64,000 nucleotides of DNA from positions 3,906,001 to 3,970,000 of the forward strand of contig NZ_CP061725.1 of assembly GCF_014764405.1 (NCBI RefSeq), read 5' to 3'. Under the pieces are notes generated by a model, which searched no databases, was not told where the DNA came from, and was given only the letters and a program-made list of their open reading frames with translations. Position 1 is the stretch's first letter. Every line of letters starts with the position of its first letter. Made by a program: the position numbers and the translations under genes. This DNA comes from Micromonospora craniellae (GTDB lineage Bacteria; Actinomycetota; Actinomycetes; Mycobacteriales; Micromonosporaceae). Below are positions 37,333-46,520 of this stretch, in pieces.

Positions 37333-37792
37333 CAATCACTCGCAGGATGACGTCGGGGTCGAGGGCGTCGTCGGCGTCGCTGACGTGTACGTCCAGATGG
37401 CCGGCGGCCCGCAGGTCGCCCACCAGGACTCGGGTCACACCGAAGTGCAGCCGGGTCTTGGCGGAGATCTCGGCGACCGAGATCGGTTCGCCGCAGAGTG
37501 CCACGATCGCCTGGAGTTCCGGGGTCAGCCGGGCGGCCACCGTGTTCCACGGTTCAATGCCGGGCCGGGCGGTCACCTGGGTCTCCAGTCCGATCGACGG
37601 ATCCGCGCCGGCCACCCGCCCGGCCGTGAGCACGAACGGGCGGAGTCCGGTCGGTCCGGCCGCCACGGGTTCCGATCCGACCGCCGCCGGTGCGTCCACC
37701 GGGCCGGCGTCGCCGACCGGGGAGGGCTCCCGCAGATAGGGCCGGATCCGGAACACCGGCTCCCCTTCCGCACCGGCGGCGTCGGGATTCAT
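37310..37792 (-). CDS. cvnC: Conservon DUF742 protein (CvnC)
   Basis: 160 residues. An acidic, Pro-rich N-terminal half precedes a winged-helix-like DUF742 domain (LQAIVALCGEPISVAEISAK, then RLHFGVTRVLVGDL). The family is always encoded between roadblock CvnB and GTPase CvnD. It overlaps CvnB by ATGA and the GTPase start by 23 bases, so the whole set is translated as one unit. Confidence 0.85.
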   Translation of the reverse strand: MNPDAAGAEGEPVFRIRPYLREPSPVGDAGPVDAPAAVGSEPVAAGPTGLRPFVLTAGRVAGADPSIGLETQVTARPGIEPWNTVAARLTPELQAIVALCGEPISVAEISAKTRLHFGVTRVLVGDLRAAGHLDVHVSDADDALDPDVILRVIDGLRAIS

Positions 37793-38259
37793 TGCTGAAC
37801 GGAGTTCTTGAGTTCGACGATCAGGCGCGGGGTGAGCGCGCTTCCGGCCCGACCGGCGAAGAGGGTCATCTCGTAGGCGACCGTGCCGAGGTTGGCCGAG
37901 CGGTCGGCGACCACACCGAGCACCGAGCCGCTGCTGATCGCGCTGATCAGCAGGTAGCCCTCGGCCATGTCCACCACGACCCGGTTCAGCCCGCCCAGCG
38001 CGTACCAACTCGCGGCACCCCCGGCCAGGCTGGTCATGCCGGAGACCACTGCGGCGAGCCGCTCCGCGTTGGAACGGTCCTTGATCGCGGACATGGCCAT
38101 CAGTAACCCGTCCGACGACACGGCGATCGCCTCCAGCACCCCTGCCGTGCTCGAGGTGAAGGTGTCCAGCAGCCAGTTGAACGTGCGGGCCTCGGGGCTG
38201 AGGTCACCGGCGGGGTGGCTCTGGTGGTCGAGGTTCTCGTGTACGTGCGGACTGGTCAA
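37789..38259 (-). CDS. cvnB: Conservon roadblock/LC7 protein (CvnB)
   Basis: 156 residues. The roadblock fold lies from about residue 22 (FNWLLDTFTSSTAGVLEAIA, then SSDGLLMAMSAI) to 135. It is thought to act as a GTPase-activating or scaffold partner for CvnD. The start is TTG at 38259, overlapping the CvnA stop by four bases, with GAAGGA upstream. Confidence 0.87.
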   Translation of the reverse strand: MTSPHVHENLDHQSHPAGDLSPEARTFNWLLDTFTSSTAGVLEAIAVSSDGLLMAMSAIKDRSNAERLAAVVSGMTSLAGGAASWYALGGLNRVVVDMAEGYLLISAISSGSVLGVVADRSANLGTVAYEMTLFAGRAGSALTPRLIVELKNSVQQ

Positions 38260-40880
38260 AGTGGCGTTCCTTCTTCGTCGCTGCGGTCGGGACGGACATC
38301 GCGAAGAGCCCGGGCGACGCCGGACTCGAACGCGTTGATGAGATCGCGGACCTCGGCCGGGTCACCGGGGTTCTGGGCCACCGTCTGGCGGGGTGGCGTG
38401 GCGATCAGGTTCGCGCCCGGTACGCGCCGGGACAGTTGGGTGGGTGCGCCGGACGGCGCGGGCGCGACCGGCTGCGGGAGCGCCGCTGCCCGGCTCTGTT
38501 CGGCCCGGCGTACGCCCGACTCGAACTGCTCCACGAGGGCGCGGGCGGCGACCGGGTCGGCGCGGGTGGCGTCGACCGGACCGACCCGGGGTGCGCTCCT
38601 GGACAGGCTGGCGCCGGGCACCCGTTGCCGGATGCCGGGCAGCGGGCTGGTCGGTGCGAGCGGCGGGGCCTCCGTCTGCGGCGGCTCGGTGTGGCTCGGC
38701 GTGGCGGGGTCGCCGTCGGCCGGGCGGTCCGGTGCGGCGGTGCGGTCCGGCGTGGTGGTGTCCGGAGCGGTGGCGAAGGCGTCCCAGGTCTCGCCCACCT
38801 CCATGCTCTCGGTGGCCCGGCTCAGCAGCTTCTGGTCGAAGCCGGGCAGTGCCGTGGCCTTGACCGCCGACCGGACCGGGCCGCCGGCCCCGACCGGTAC
38901 CGGTCCGGCCTGAGCCGGGCCGTCCGGGCCCGCCACCGGCTGCGGGGCCGCGGTGCCCGGGTCGGGCTGGTGCCGGGTCGGCAGCGCGACGGGCCCGCTC
39001 GCCCGGGCGGTGGGCAGCGGGCTGCCGGTGCCGAAGACCAGCGAGAGCCGGGGAATCACCAGGGTGGCGGTGACGCCGCCGCCCGGGGTCGCGGACAGGC
39101 CGACGGTCCAGCCGTGCCGGCGGGCCAGCCGACCCACCACGAAGAGTCCGAGCACTTCGGTCGGGGCGAGGTCGAGCCGTTCCCGGCGGGTGAGCCGGAC
39201 GTTCTCGTCGGCCAGCCGCGCCTCGGTCATGCCGATCCCGTGGTCCACCACGGTCAGCCGGGCGCCGTCCTCGGTGACCTCGCCGCCGACCACCACCCGG
39301 GTATGCGGCGGGGAGAAGACCGTGGCGTTCTCCATCAACTCGGCCAGCGCCAGCACCAGGTCACCGATGATCGCCGGGGCCGCCGATACCTCGGCCGGGA
39401 CCTGGATGTCGACCCGGGTGTAGTCCTCGATCTCACCGAGGGCGAGGCGGACCGCATCGGCCAGCGGAACCGGTGCCATGTGGCTGACGTCGCCGGTGGC
39501 GCCGGAGAGCACCACCAGATTGCCCGCGTTGCGCCGCAGCCGGCTGGAGATGTGGTCGAGGCGGTACAGGCTCTCCAGCCGTTCCGGATCGGCCTCCTGC
39601 TGTTCCAGCCGGTCGATCAGCGCGATCTGCCGGCCGACCAGGTTCTGTGTACGCCGGCCGACGTGCCCGAACATCTGGGCCACGTTGCGCCGGCTGGCCA
39701 CCTGCCGTTCCACCAGTTGGGCGGCGGTGGACTGCACCCGCTCGAAGGCGCGGGCCAGGTCGCCGATCTCGTCCCGGGCGCGTACGTCGACCCGGTCGAG
39801 CCGAATCGGCTGGGCGGTGTCGGTCTCGTCGTCGGCGACGCGTACGAGTTCGGACTCGGCGACCCGGGCGACCCGGTCGGCGGAGCGGGTGAGCCGGGTC
39901 AGCGGCCGGGCGACGGTCCGGCCGATCGCCAGGGCGAGCAGCACCACCACGACCAGGATCAGCAGCACCAGGGCGGTCACCCAGTACGCCTCGGCGAGCG
40001 CCGTCTGCCGGTCGGCCTGCACCTCGGCGGTCACGTCGGCGACCAGCTTCTTCTCCACGAACTGACCCAGGGTGATCAGTGAGGAGATGGTCGGGTAGAG
40101 AACCTCGACGGGAGTCTGCGACACCGCGTCCACCGGGTCCAGCAGGCTCTGGTCGAGGAAGCCGGGCCCGGTCCGGGCGTCCAGGGCCTCCTGCTCGATG
40201 TCCATCAGCGCCAGTTGCTCGGGCGTGATCAGGCCGATCAGTCGGTTGGTCTCCGCTTGGAGGGCGGCCGTGTTGGCCACGAACACGGTGGCGAGCTGCG
40301 GGCTGGGTCTGGCCGCGACCAGCACCAGCAGTGCGGCGCCGCTGCCGAGCCCCTCGCTCTTGCGCAGGATCCCGTCCAGCGCCAGCACCTGCCGCCCGGC
40401 CGAGGTGCGGGTGTCCACGTCGTACGGCAGCCGCAACGAGTCGATCAGGGTGAGGTGCACCGGCCCGTACGCGCCGATGACCTGGTCCGGGCTGGCCTGT
40501 CCGGCCAGCGTGGCGGTGCGTACCGGGGCGAGTTGCCGGACCCCGTCGAGCGCGGCCGTCACGTCCGTGGACAGCTCGTCGCCCAAGTCCCTGCGCAGGT
40601 CGACGATCAGGTCGTCCACCTGCGCGATCTCCTGCACCAACTCGGTGCGCTCGACCTGGCGCAGCAGTAGGCCGATGGCGAGCATCCGCTCCCGCTGGAG
40701 GTGTTGCAGCAGGGTGCCGACCCGGCTCGCGACTGTAACGGTGCTCTCGATGTCGCCGGCCCGCTGGGCGACCCCGGCCCGTTCCCACACCACCGGGAGC
40801 GTCAGCCCGAGCATGCAGAGCAGGGGGATGAGCACCAACAGGGCGAGCTTGCCCCGGATCCGGAGCCTATCGAGCAGCAT
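38256..40880 (-). CDS. cvnA: Conservon membrane histidine-kinase-like sensor (CvnA)
   Basis: 874 residues. The first membrane helix is residues 9-32 (LLVLIPLLCMLGLTLPVVW), followed by an extracytoplasmic nitrate/nitrite-sensing-type domain of about 260 residues, a second helix (near 310-330), a HAMP-like stretch and a kinase-like ATPase with N box LALAELMENATVFSPPH and VDHGIGMTEARL. The classical phospho-accepting His is not evident. The C-terminal 230 residues are Pro/Thr-rich and probably disordered. ATG 40880 is preceded by GGAGG and overlaps the upstream sensor gene by 14 bases. Confidence 0.9.
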   Translation of the reverse strand: MLLDRLRIRGKLALLVLIPLLCMLGLTLPVVWERAGVAQRAGDIESTVTVASRVGTLLQHLQRERMLAIGLLLRQVERTELVQEIAQVDDLIVDLRRDLGDELSTDVTAALDGVRQLAPVRTATLAGQASPDQVIGAYGPVHLTLIDSLRLPYDVDTRTSAGRQVLALDGILRKSEGLGSGAALLVLVAARPSPQLATVFVANTAALQAETNRLIGLITPEQLALMDIEQEALDARTGPGFLDQSLLDPVDAVSQTPVEVLYPTISSLITLGQFVEKKLVADVTAEVQADRQTALAEAYWVTALVLLILVVVVLLALAIGRTVARPLTRLTRSADRVARVAESELVRVADDETDTAQPIRLDRVDVRARDEIGDLARAFERVQSTAAQLVERQVASRRNVAQMFGHVGRRTQNLVGRQIALIDRLEQQEADPERLESLYRLDHISSRLRRNAGNLVVLSGATGDVSHMAPVPLADAVRLALGEIEDYTRVDIQVPAEVSAAPAIIGDLVLALAELMENATVFSPPHTRVVVGGEVTEDGARLTVVDHGIGMTEARLADENVRLTRRERLDLAPTEVLGLFVVGRLARRHGWTVGLSATPGGGVTATLVIPRLSLVFGTGSPLPTARASGPVALPTRHQPDPGTAAPQPVAGPDGPAQAGPVPVGAGGPVRSAVKATALPGFDQKLLSRATESMEVGETWDAFATAPDTTTPDRTAAPDRPADGDPATPSHTEPPQTEAPPLAPTSPLPGIRQRVPGASLSRSAPRVGPVDATRADPVAARALVEQFESGVRRAEQSRAAALPQPVAPAPSGAPTQLSRRVPGANLIATPPRQTVAQNPGDPAEVRDLINAFESGVARALRDVRPDRSDEEGTPL

Positions 40881-42039
40881 CGAAGGGCCTCCACCGATCC
40901 GGGTCGTGGCCGTGCCCGACCGGTTCCAGCGCGCGGTCGCCCGTGGAGCGGATGGGCTCCCACCGGGTGCCGACGGGTTGTTCCGGCTCATCGGACTCGG
41001 TGTCGGGCGCCTGCGGACTGCCGGTGATGTCTCTCGGGCGAGACAACCAGCCGCTCGCCGCCAGGGCGACCAGCAGCAGTCCGGCGACGCCGCCGGCGGC
41101 CATGGTCAGCAGATCGTCCCGGTCGAGCTGGTCGATCCGCTCCACCAGCAGCCGGTCGATCTCGTCGAGCAGGATCGGCTGGAGTTGGGTAGAGGCCCGC
41201 TGGGCGTCGTCCCGCGCACTGGTCAGTCGGACCACGTCGACCGTGCCGGTCCGGTTGTCGGGCTGTGCGTGGATCGCCATCGCCTCGACCGCCCGCTGGA
41301 AGGCGTCGAACGGCGTGAGCACGCTCGGGCCCAAATCGGCGCTCGCCGAGCTGTCCACCACCGCGCGTAGGTTGTTGACCAGGTCGTTGGCGGGTTGCAG
41401 CGCGGCGAGCCGCAGGGTGGCCAGTTCGCTGAGGGTGCGCATCCGCTCGGTGGCGGGCCGCTGCTCGGCCAGGACCGCCACGTCGATGAGCCGTCCGGCG
41501 GCCACCGTCGCCTCCGGCATCTCTTCGCCGACGCCGTCCTGGAGGAAGTACGAGGCGGCACCCGAGTCCCGGATCAGGCCGGAGGTCTCGCGTACCTTGC
41601 CGTGCAGGGCCAGCAGCAGGTCGGTGACCTCCCGGTACGCGCTGAACGCCGCCTCTGGGGCCAGCGACCGCTCGGGCAGCGCCTCCAGCTTGGCCCGGAT
41701 CCCGGCCCATCGTTCGCTGGTGCCCAGCTCTCCACCGATGCGGGCGTCGACGACGGCGGCCCGCTCGACGGCCTGCTGGAGGTTCTCCCGGGGCGGCTGA
41801 CGGTCGGCGACGGCGGCGCTCTGCGCGTCGACCAGCGCCTCGGTGACCGGGCCGAGGGCTCGCAGGTACTCCACGCCCAGCCGCTCCCGTTCCAGGACCT
41901 CCCGGTCGGCGTCGATGTACTGGTGCGCCCGTACCACGAGGAACGCCACCGGCAGCAGCAGCGCGGTGGCGAGTAGCAGCGGCAGCATGCGGCCCGGTGT
42001 CCGGGGCCGGCGACGGACCCGCGATGCGGGAACGGTCAT
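40867..42039 (-). CDS. Two-helix membrane protein with sensor-like extracytoplasmic domain, ahead of the conservon
   Basis: 390 residues. A membrane helix at residues 17-36 (MLPLLLATALLLPVAFLVV), then an alpha-helical domain of about 270 residues beginning ERERLGVEYLRALGPVTEAL, a run typical of four-helix sensory domains of chemoreceptors, then a second helix (GGVAGLLLVALAASGWL) and a 60-residue cytoplasmic tail. ATG 42039 follows GGAGGAGACACC. It ends inside the CvnA start, so it belongs to the operon. It could act as a co-sensor for CvnA. No family name is assigned. Confidence 0.75.
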   Translation of the reverse strand: MTVPASRVRRRPRTPGRMLPLLLATALLLPVAFLVVRAHQYIDADREVLERERLGVEYLRALGPVTEALVDAQSAAVADRQPPRENLQQAVERAAVVDARIGGELGTSERWAGIRAKLEALPERSLAPEAAFSAYREVTDLLLALHGKVRETSGLIRDSGAASYFLQDGVGEEMPEATVAAGRLIDVAVLAEQRPATERMRTLSELATLRLAALQPANDLVNNLRAVVDSSASADLGPSVLTPFDAFQRAVEAMAIHAQPDNRTGTVDVVRLTSARDDAQRASTQLQPILLDEIDRLLVERIDQLDRDDLLTMAAGGVAGLLLVALAASGWLSRPRDITGSPQAPDTESDEPEQPVGTRWEPIRSTGDRALEPVGHGHDPDRWRPFDAAR

Positions 42040-42407
42040 GGTGTCTCCTCCGGGTGGCGCAGCGGTCGGGGATGGCGTCAAGGAGCCGGTCCCGTGCGCC
42101 GGACCGGAAAACTAATCGAACGGGGACTGTCTGTATTCAGTCTCTCCGGGTCAGGTTTGCGTCACTTCGAGCGATGTGACGGAGGATCAATTTATTGACT
42201 ACGGTGGGTGCTTTTTTCCGTGTTGATACGTCATACTTGAGCGTGGAATCCACGGAAAGGCATTAATTTCCATGATGCGAAGTCATCTCAAAGGTTCGCC
42301 CGTGGAGGATGTGCGGTTGACCCCTTCCGGATGACGATCGGCCGAGTAGGACGGACGTACGGCGGATCTCAGCTACCGCTCAGGTTGCGGGCCGTACCGT
42401 GTGCCGA
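42040..42407. promoter_or_regulatory. AT-richer divergent intergenic region with a CGTCAC-N10-GTGACG palindrome
   Basis: 368 bases without a gene, noticeably AT-richer than the surroundings. It contains CGTCAC (42160-42165) / GTGACG (42176-42181), TTGACT at 42195-42200 and runs of T at 42212. It separates the conservon sensor and the hydrolase-ABC gene, so both promoters are here. Confidence 0.5.
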
Positions 42408-45275
42408 ATGAAATCGCCGTTCTCGGCCGCGCGGGTTCGCCGTGCCCTGCCCACCGGCCGCCGGGCCGTCGCCGCGTCAGTGGCCGTCGCCTTGCTGGCG
42501 GTGGTGGTCGTCTGGGCGGTGTGGCCGGACCGGCCGAGCTTCCGGACCGAGTCCGCGATGCTCACCGTGCGATCCGGGCCGAACGGCGACGAGCCCGTCG
42601 ACCTGGACACCACGCTGTACCTGCCGCGCGAGGCCGCCGCCGGCCGGCAGGTGCCCGCCGTGCTGCTCGCGCACGGGTTCGGCGGCACCAAGAACTCGGT
42701 CCGCACCGACGCCGAGGACCTGGCCGACCGGGGTTACGCGGTGTTGACCTGGACGGCCCGGGGCTTCGGCCGCAGCGGTGGTCAGATCCACCTGGACAGC
42801 CCCGACCACGAGGTGCGCGACGCGCAACGACTGCTGGACTGGCTGGCCGACCGCCCGGAGATCCGGACCGACGCGACCGGTGACCCCCGGGTCGGCGTGG
42901 TCGGCGGCTCCTACGGCGGCGCGCTGGCACTGCTGCTCGCCGCTCAGGACCAGCGGGTGGACGCGATCGTCCCGATGATCACCTGGAACGACCTGTCCCG
43001 CTCCTTCCTACCGGAGAGCACCGGTGGGGAGCCGACCGACGGGGTGTTCAAGTCCGGCTGGGCCGGCATCTTCTTCGGAGGCGGCGGCGCCACCGGCTCC
43101 GGGCCGGCCGGGATCTCCGGCACCGGCGCCGAGACGCCGGAGGGCGCGCCGGGCGCCGGGCCACCCAGTCCCGCGCCGGGCCAGGGGCCCGGCACCGCAC
43201 CCGGCGCCCCAACCGCCGGCGGTCTGCCCGATCCTTCCTGCGGCCGGTTCGCCGCCGACGTCTGCGCCGCGTACCTGCGCATCGCCGCCACCGGCCAGGC
43301 CGACCAGGGCGCCGTCGACCTGCTGCGCCGGTCCAGCCCGGCCGGCGTGCTGGACCGGATCGAGGCGCCCACCCTGCTGCTCCAGGGCGCGGCCGACACC
43401 CTCTTCCCGCTCGGCGAGGCCGACGCCAACGCCCGGGGCATCGCCGCTAACGGCACCCCGGTGCGGGTCGCCTGGTTCACCGGTGGCCACGACGGCGGCT
43501 CCGGACCGCAGACCGACTCCGACCGGGTGAAGTTCCTGACCGCACAGTGGCTCGACCACTACGTCGCGGGGACCGGGGACGCGCCGGGCGACACCTTCAC
43601 CTTCTCCCGGATCGCCGGCTTCGACGCGATGGACCGGGGGCTGGTCGCCACCGGCTACCGCACTGACGACTACCCGGGGCTCGGCGGCGACTCCCGCCGC
43701 GAGGTGGCCGTGGCCGGGCCGCCCCAGCCGGTGGCCAACCCGCCCGGCGGCAATCCCGCCGCGATCTCCTCCGTACCGTTCGCCGGCTCGTTGAGTTCGC
43801 TGCTCAGCGGGGTGGCCGGCGACATTCCCGGGCAGCACGCCCGGTTCGAGTCCGAGCCGCTGGCCGAGGCGGTCGACATCGTCGGCGCGCCGACCGTGTC
43901 GCTGCGCGCCGCGTCGAGCAGCGGCGAGGCGGTCCTCTTCGCCAAGCTCTACGTGGTCGACCCGGAGGGGGCGGCCACCCTGCCCAGCGGGCTGATCGCG
44001 CCGATCCGGCTCAGCGGCCTGCCGGCCACCGTCGACGCCGCCGAGCCGGTCACCGTGACCCTGCCGGCGATCGTGCACCGGGTGGAGGCCGGGCACCGGC
44101 TCCGGCTCGTGGTGGCCACCTCGGACCAGGCGTACACCACTCCGATCGAGCCGGCCGTGTACACGGTCGCGGTCGGCGACACACCGGTGAGCCTGCCCAC
44201 GGTCGACAGCGACCCGATCCCCACCGAGGCGGCGCTCTGGCGTTGGGTGCTGGTCGGGCTGATCGCCGCGATCGTGATCGGGCTCGTCGTGCTCGTCGCC
44301 GTGTTGCGCCTGCGGCACCGTCGCCAGGACACCTCGATCCACCCCGAGTACGCGGACACCCCGCTGGCCGTGCGCCATCTGCGCAAGGAGTACGCCGACG
44401 GCTTCGTCGCCGTTTCCGAGGTGGATTTCGAGGTGCACCCCGGTCAGGTGGTCGGCCTGCTCGGGCCCAACGGCGCCGGCAAGACCACCACCCTGCGGGT
44501 ACTGATGGGGCTGACCCAGCCGACCGCCGGGGAGATCTACGTCTTCGGGCACCGGCTGGTGCCCGGCTCGCCGGTGCTCTCCCGGATCGGCGCGCTCGTC
44601 GAAGGGCCCGGGTTCCTGCCGCACCTGTCCGGCCTGGAGAACCTCAAGGCGTACTGGCGGGCGACCGGGCGGCCGGAGGCCGACGCGCACTTCGCACAGG
44701 CGCTGGAGATCGCCGGGTTGGGCTCGTCGGTACATCGGCGGGTCCGTAAGTACAGCCACGGGATGCGGCAGCGGTTGGCCATCGCCCAGGCCATGCTCGG
44801 CCTGCCCGAGCTGCTGGTGCTCGACGAGCCGACCGACGGGCTGGACCCGCCGCAGATCGCCGAGATGCGTCGGGTGCTCCAGCGGTACGCCACCGACGGC
44901 CGCGCGGTGCTGGTCTCCAGTCACCTGCTCGCCGAGGTGGAGCAGACCTGCACGCACGCCGTGGTGGTCAACAAGGGCCGGATCGTCGCCTCCGGGCCGG
45001 TGGAGGAGATTGTCGGCGACTCGCCCAGCGTGCTGTTCGAGGTGAGCGACCCGACCGCGGCCCGGGACGTGCTCAACGACCTCGGCGGCGTACGGGTGCT
45101 GGACGACGCCGACGGGCACCTGGTGGTGGACACCAACGGCACCGCCCGCAGCGAGGTGGTCGCCGAGCTGGTCCGGGCCGGTATCGGGGTGGACCGGGTG
45201 GTGCCCCGGCGCCGCCTGGAGGACGCGTTCCTCGCCCTGGTGGGCGAGAACTCTCGGGGAAGCGGGGACCGGTGA
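42408..45275 (+). CDS. Fusion of an extracellular alpha/beta hydrolase (X-Pro dipeptidyl-peptidase-like) with an ABC ATPase
   Basis: 955 residues. Residues about 20-40 are a membrane helix (VAASVAVALLAVVVVWAVW). Residues 50-560 form an S15-like alpha/beta hydrolase with catalytic Ser168 (VVGGSYGGAL), Asp330 (QGAADTLFPL) and His361 (TGGHDGG), and a jelly-roll-like second part. A helix at about 611-635 follows. Residues 640-950 are an ABC ATPase: Walker A GPNGAGKT at 686-693, signature YSHGMRQRLAIAQAM and Walker B LLVLDEPTDGLDP. Topology would put the hydrolase outside and the ATPase inside. It overlaps the permease start by one base (TGATG). The hydrolase may process a substrate handled by the transporter. 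Confidence 0.9.
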   Translation: MKSPFSAARVRRALPTGRRAVAASVAVALLAVVVVWAVWPDRPSFRTESAMLTVRSGPNGDEPVDLDTTLYLPREAAAGRQVPAVLLAHGFGGTKNSVRTDAEDLADRGYAVLTWTARGFGRSGGQIHLDSPDHEVRDAQRLLDWLADRPEIRTDATGDPRVGVVGGSYGGALALLLAAQDQRVDAIVPMITWNDLSRSFLPESTGGEPTDGVFKSGWAGIFFGGGGATGSGPAGISGTGAETPEGAPGAGPPSPAPGQGPGTAPGAPTAGGLPDPSCGRFAADVCAAYLRIAATGQADQGAVDLLRRSSPAGVLDRIEAPTLLLQGAADTLFPLGEADANARGIAANGTPVRVAWFTGGHDGGSGPQTDSDRVKFLTAQWLDHYVAGTGDAPGDTFTFSRIAGFDAMDRGLVATGYRTDDYPGLGGDSRREVAVAGPPQPVANPPGGNPAAISSVPFAGSLSSLLSGVAGDIPGQHARFESEPLAEAVDIVGAPTVSLRAASSSGEAVLFAKLYVVDPEGAATLPSGLIAPIRLSGLPATVDAAEPVTVTLPAIVHRVEAGHRLRLVVATSDQAYTTPIEPAVYTVAVGDTPVSLPTVDSDPIPTEAALWRWVLVGLIAAIVIGLVVLVAVLRLRHRRQDTSIHPEYADTPLAVRHLRKEYADGFVAVSEVDFEVHPGQVVGLLGPNGAGKTTTLRVLMGLTQPTAGEIYVFGHRLVPGSPVLSRIGALVEGPGFLPHLSGLENLKAYWRATGRPEADAHFAQALEIAGLGSSVHRRVRKYSHGMRQRLAIAQAMLGLPELLVLDEPTDGLDPPQIAEMRRVLQRYATDGRAVLVSSHLLAEVEQTCTHAVVVNKGRIVASGPVEEIVGDSPSVLFEVSDPTAARDVLNDLGGVRVLDDADGHLVVDTNGTARSEVVAELVRAGIGVDRVVPRRRLEDAFLALVGENSRGSGDR

Positions 45276-46174
45276 TGGCGGGATCGACCGTGCAGCCGAC
45301 GCGGGAGGAGTCCGGGGTGGCTCCGTCGGGAGCCGCCGCCGGCTACCGGCCGTCGAGGACGCTGCCGTTCGGGGCCGAGTTCCGCCGACAGGCGGCGCGG
45401 CGGCGTACCCAGTTGGCGCTCGGTTTCATGGTGCTGCTGCCGCTGATCATCCTGATCGCCTTCCAGTTCGACTCGGGTGACGACGACAACGGTCGGGGCG
45501 AGTTCGGCAGCCTCGTCTCGTTCGCCACCTCGGGCGGGCTGAACTTCACCCTGTTCACCATCTTCGTCTCCGCCTCGTTCCTGCTGGTCGTGGTGGTGGC
45601 GCTGTTCTGCGGCGACACGGTGGCCAGCGAGGCGAGCTGGGGCAGCCTGCGCTACCTGTTGGCGGTGCCGGTGCCCCGGGCCCGGCTGCTGACAGTGAAG
45701 CTGCTGGTGGCGCTCGCCTACTCGGCGTTCGCGCTGCTGCTGCTGGCCGGCACGGCCCTGCTGATCGGCACCCTCCGGTACGGCTGGTCACCGCTTCGCA
45801 GTACCGTCGCCGCGCAGCTCGAACCCGGTGAGGGGCTGCTCCGCCTGCTCGCGGTGCTCGGCTACCTGGCCGTCGTCCTGCTGGTCGTCGCCGGTCTGGC
45901 GTTCCTGCTCTCGGTGGTCACCGACGCCGCGCTGGGCGCGGTGGGCGGTGCGGTGCTGCTGTGGATCCTGTCCAGCATCCTGGACCAGATCACCGCGCTC
46001 GGCGCGATCCGGTCGTTTCTGCCGACCCACTACAGCACCGCCTGGCTGGGGTTGCTCTCCACGCCGGTGCAGACCGACGACATCGTCCGAGGCGCCATCT
46101 CGGCGATCTGCTACGCCACCCTCTTCTGGGGGCTCGCCTTCTGGCGCTTCACCCGCAAGGACATCACCAGCTGA
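45275..46174 (+). CDS. ABC-2 type permease partnering the fusion ATPase
   Basis: 299 residues with a hydrophilic N-terminal 45 residues and six hydrophobic helices (first LGFMVLLPLIILIAFQF). The cytoplasmic loop CGDTVASEASWGSLRYLL and the C-terminal RFTRKDITS are typical of ABC-2 permeases. It starts within the stop codon of the fusion gene, so both are produced together. With only one permease and one ATPase, a homodimeric exporter is expected. The substrate is unknown. Confidence 0.88.
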   Translation: MAGSTVQPTREESGVAPSGAAAGYRPSRTLPFGAEFRRQAARRRTQLALGFMVLLPLIILIAFQFDSGDDDNGRGEFGSLVSFATSGGLNFTLFTIFVSASFLLVVVVALFCGDTVASEASWGSLRYLLAVPVPRARLLTVKLLVALAYSAFALLLLAGTALLIGTLRYGWSPLRSTVAAQLEPGEGLLRLLAVLGYLAVVLLVVAGLAFLLSVVTDAALGAVGGAVLLWILSSILDQITALGAIRSFLPTHYSTAWLGLLSTPVQTDDIVRGAISAICYATLFWGLAFWRFTRKDITS

Positions 46175-46520
46175 GTACGGCGTCGGCGTAGGCGCCGGTC
46201 GCCCTGTCCGGCGCTGACTCCGATCCGGTCGGTGTTGCCGAGGCCGTGCCGGCTGGTGGGACGACGGTGGCCGCTTCAACACCCGGGTGGACACGCGGCT
46301 CCGGCTCGCATGACCGCGACTTGTTGCCGTCAGACGTCCAGGGTGCACAGGAAGCCTTACGGAGGGTGATCGAAGCGATCGTTGCTGAGGGGCTTCCTTC
46401 GGAAGTTCCAGTCACTACTATCGATGTGGGAGTGTTCCCAAAGGAAGAGATTGCGTCGACAAGTATTTACCGGCTCCTGCATTCTGGCTGTCCTCGTTCA
46501 TCCAAAATGGAGGTTTTCGA
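46175..46520. other. Unassigned 346-base gap before the DoxX gene
   Basis: From 46320 to 46500 the DNA is AT-richer than its neighbours. One plus-strand frame (starting 46246) contains a coding-like stretch (GAQEALRRVIEAIVAEGLP, then TIDVGVFPKEEIAS) but runs into the DoxX start region without a recognisable domain; it may be a remnant. The end carries GGAGG at 46509 for the DoxX gene. Confidence 0.4.
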
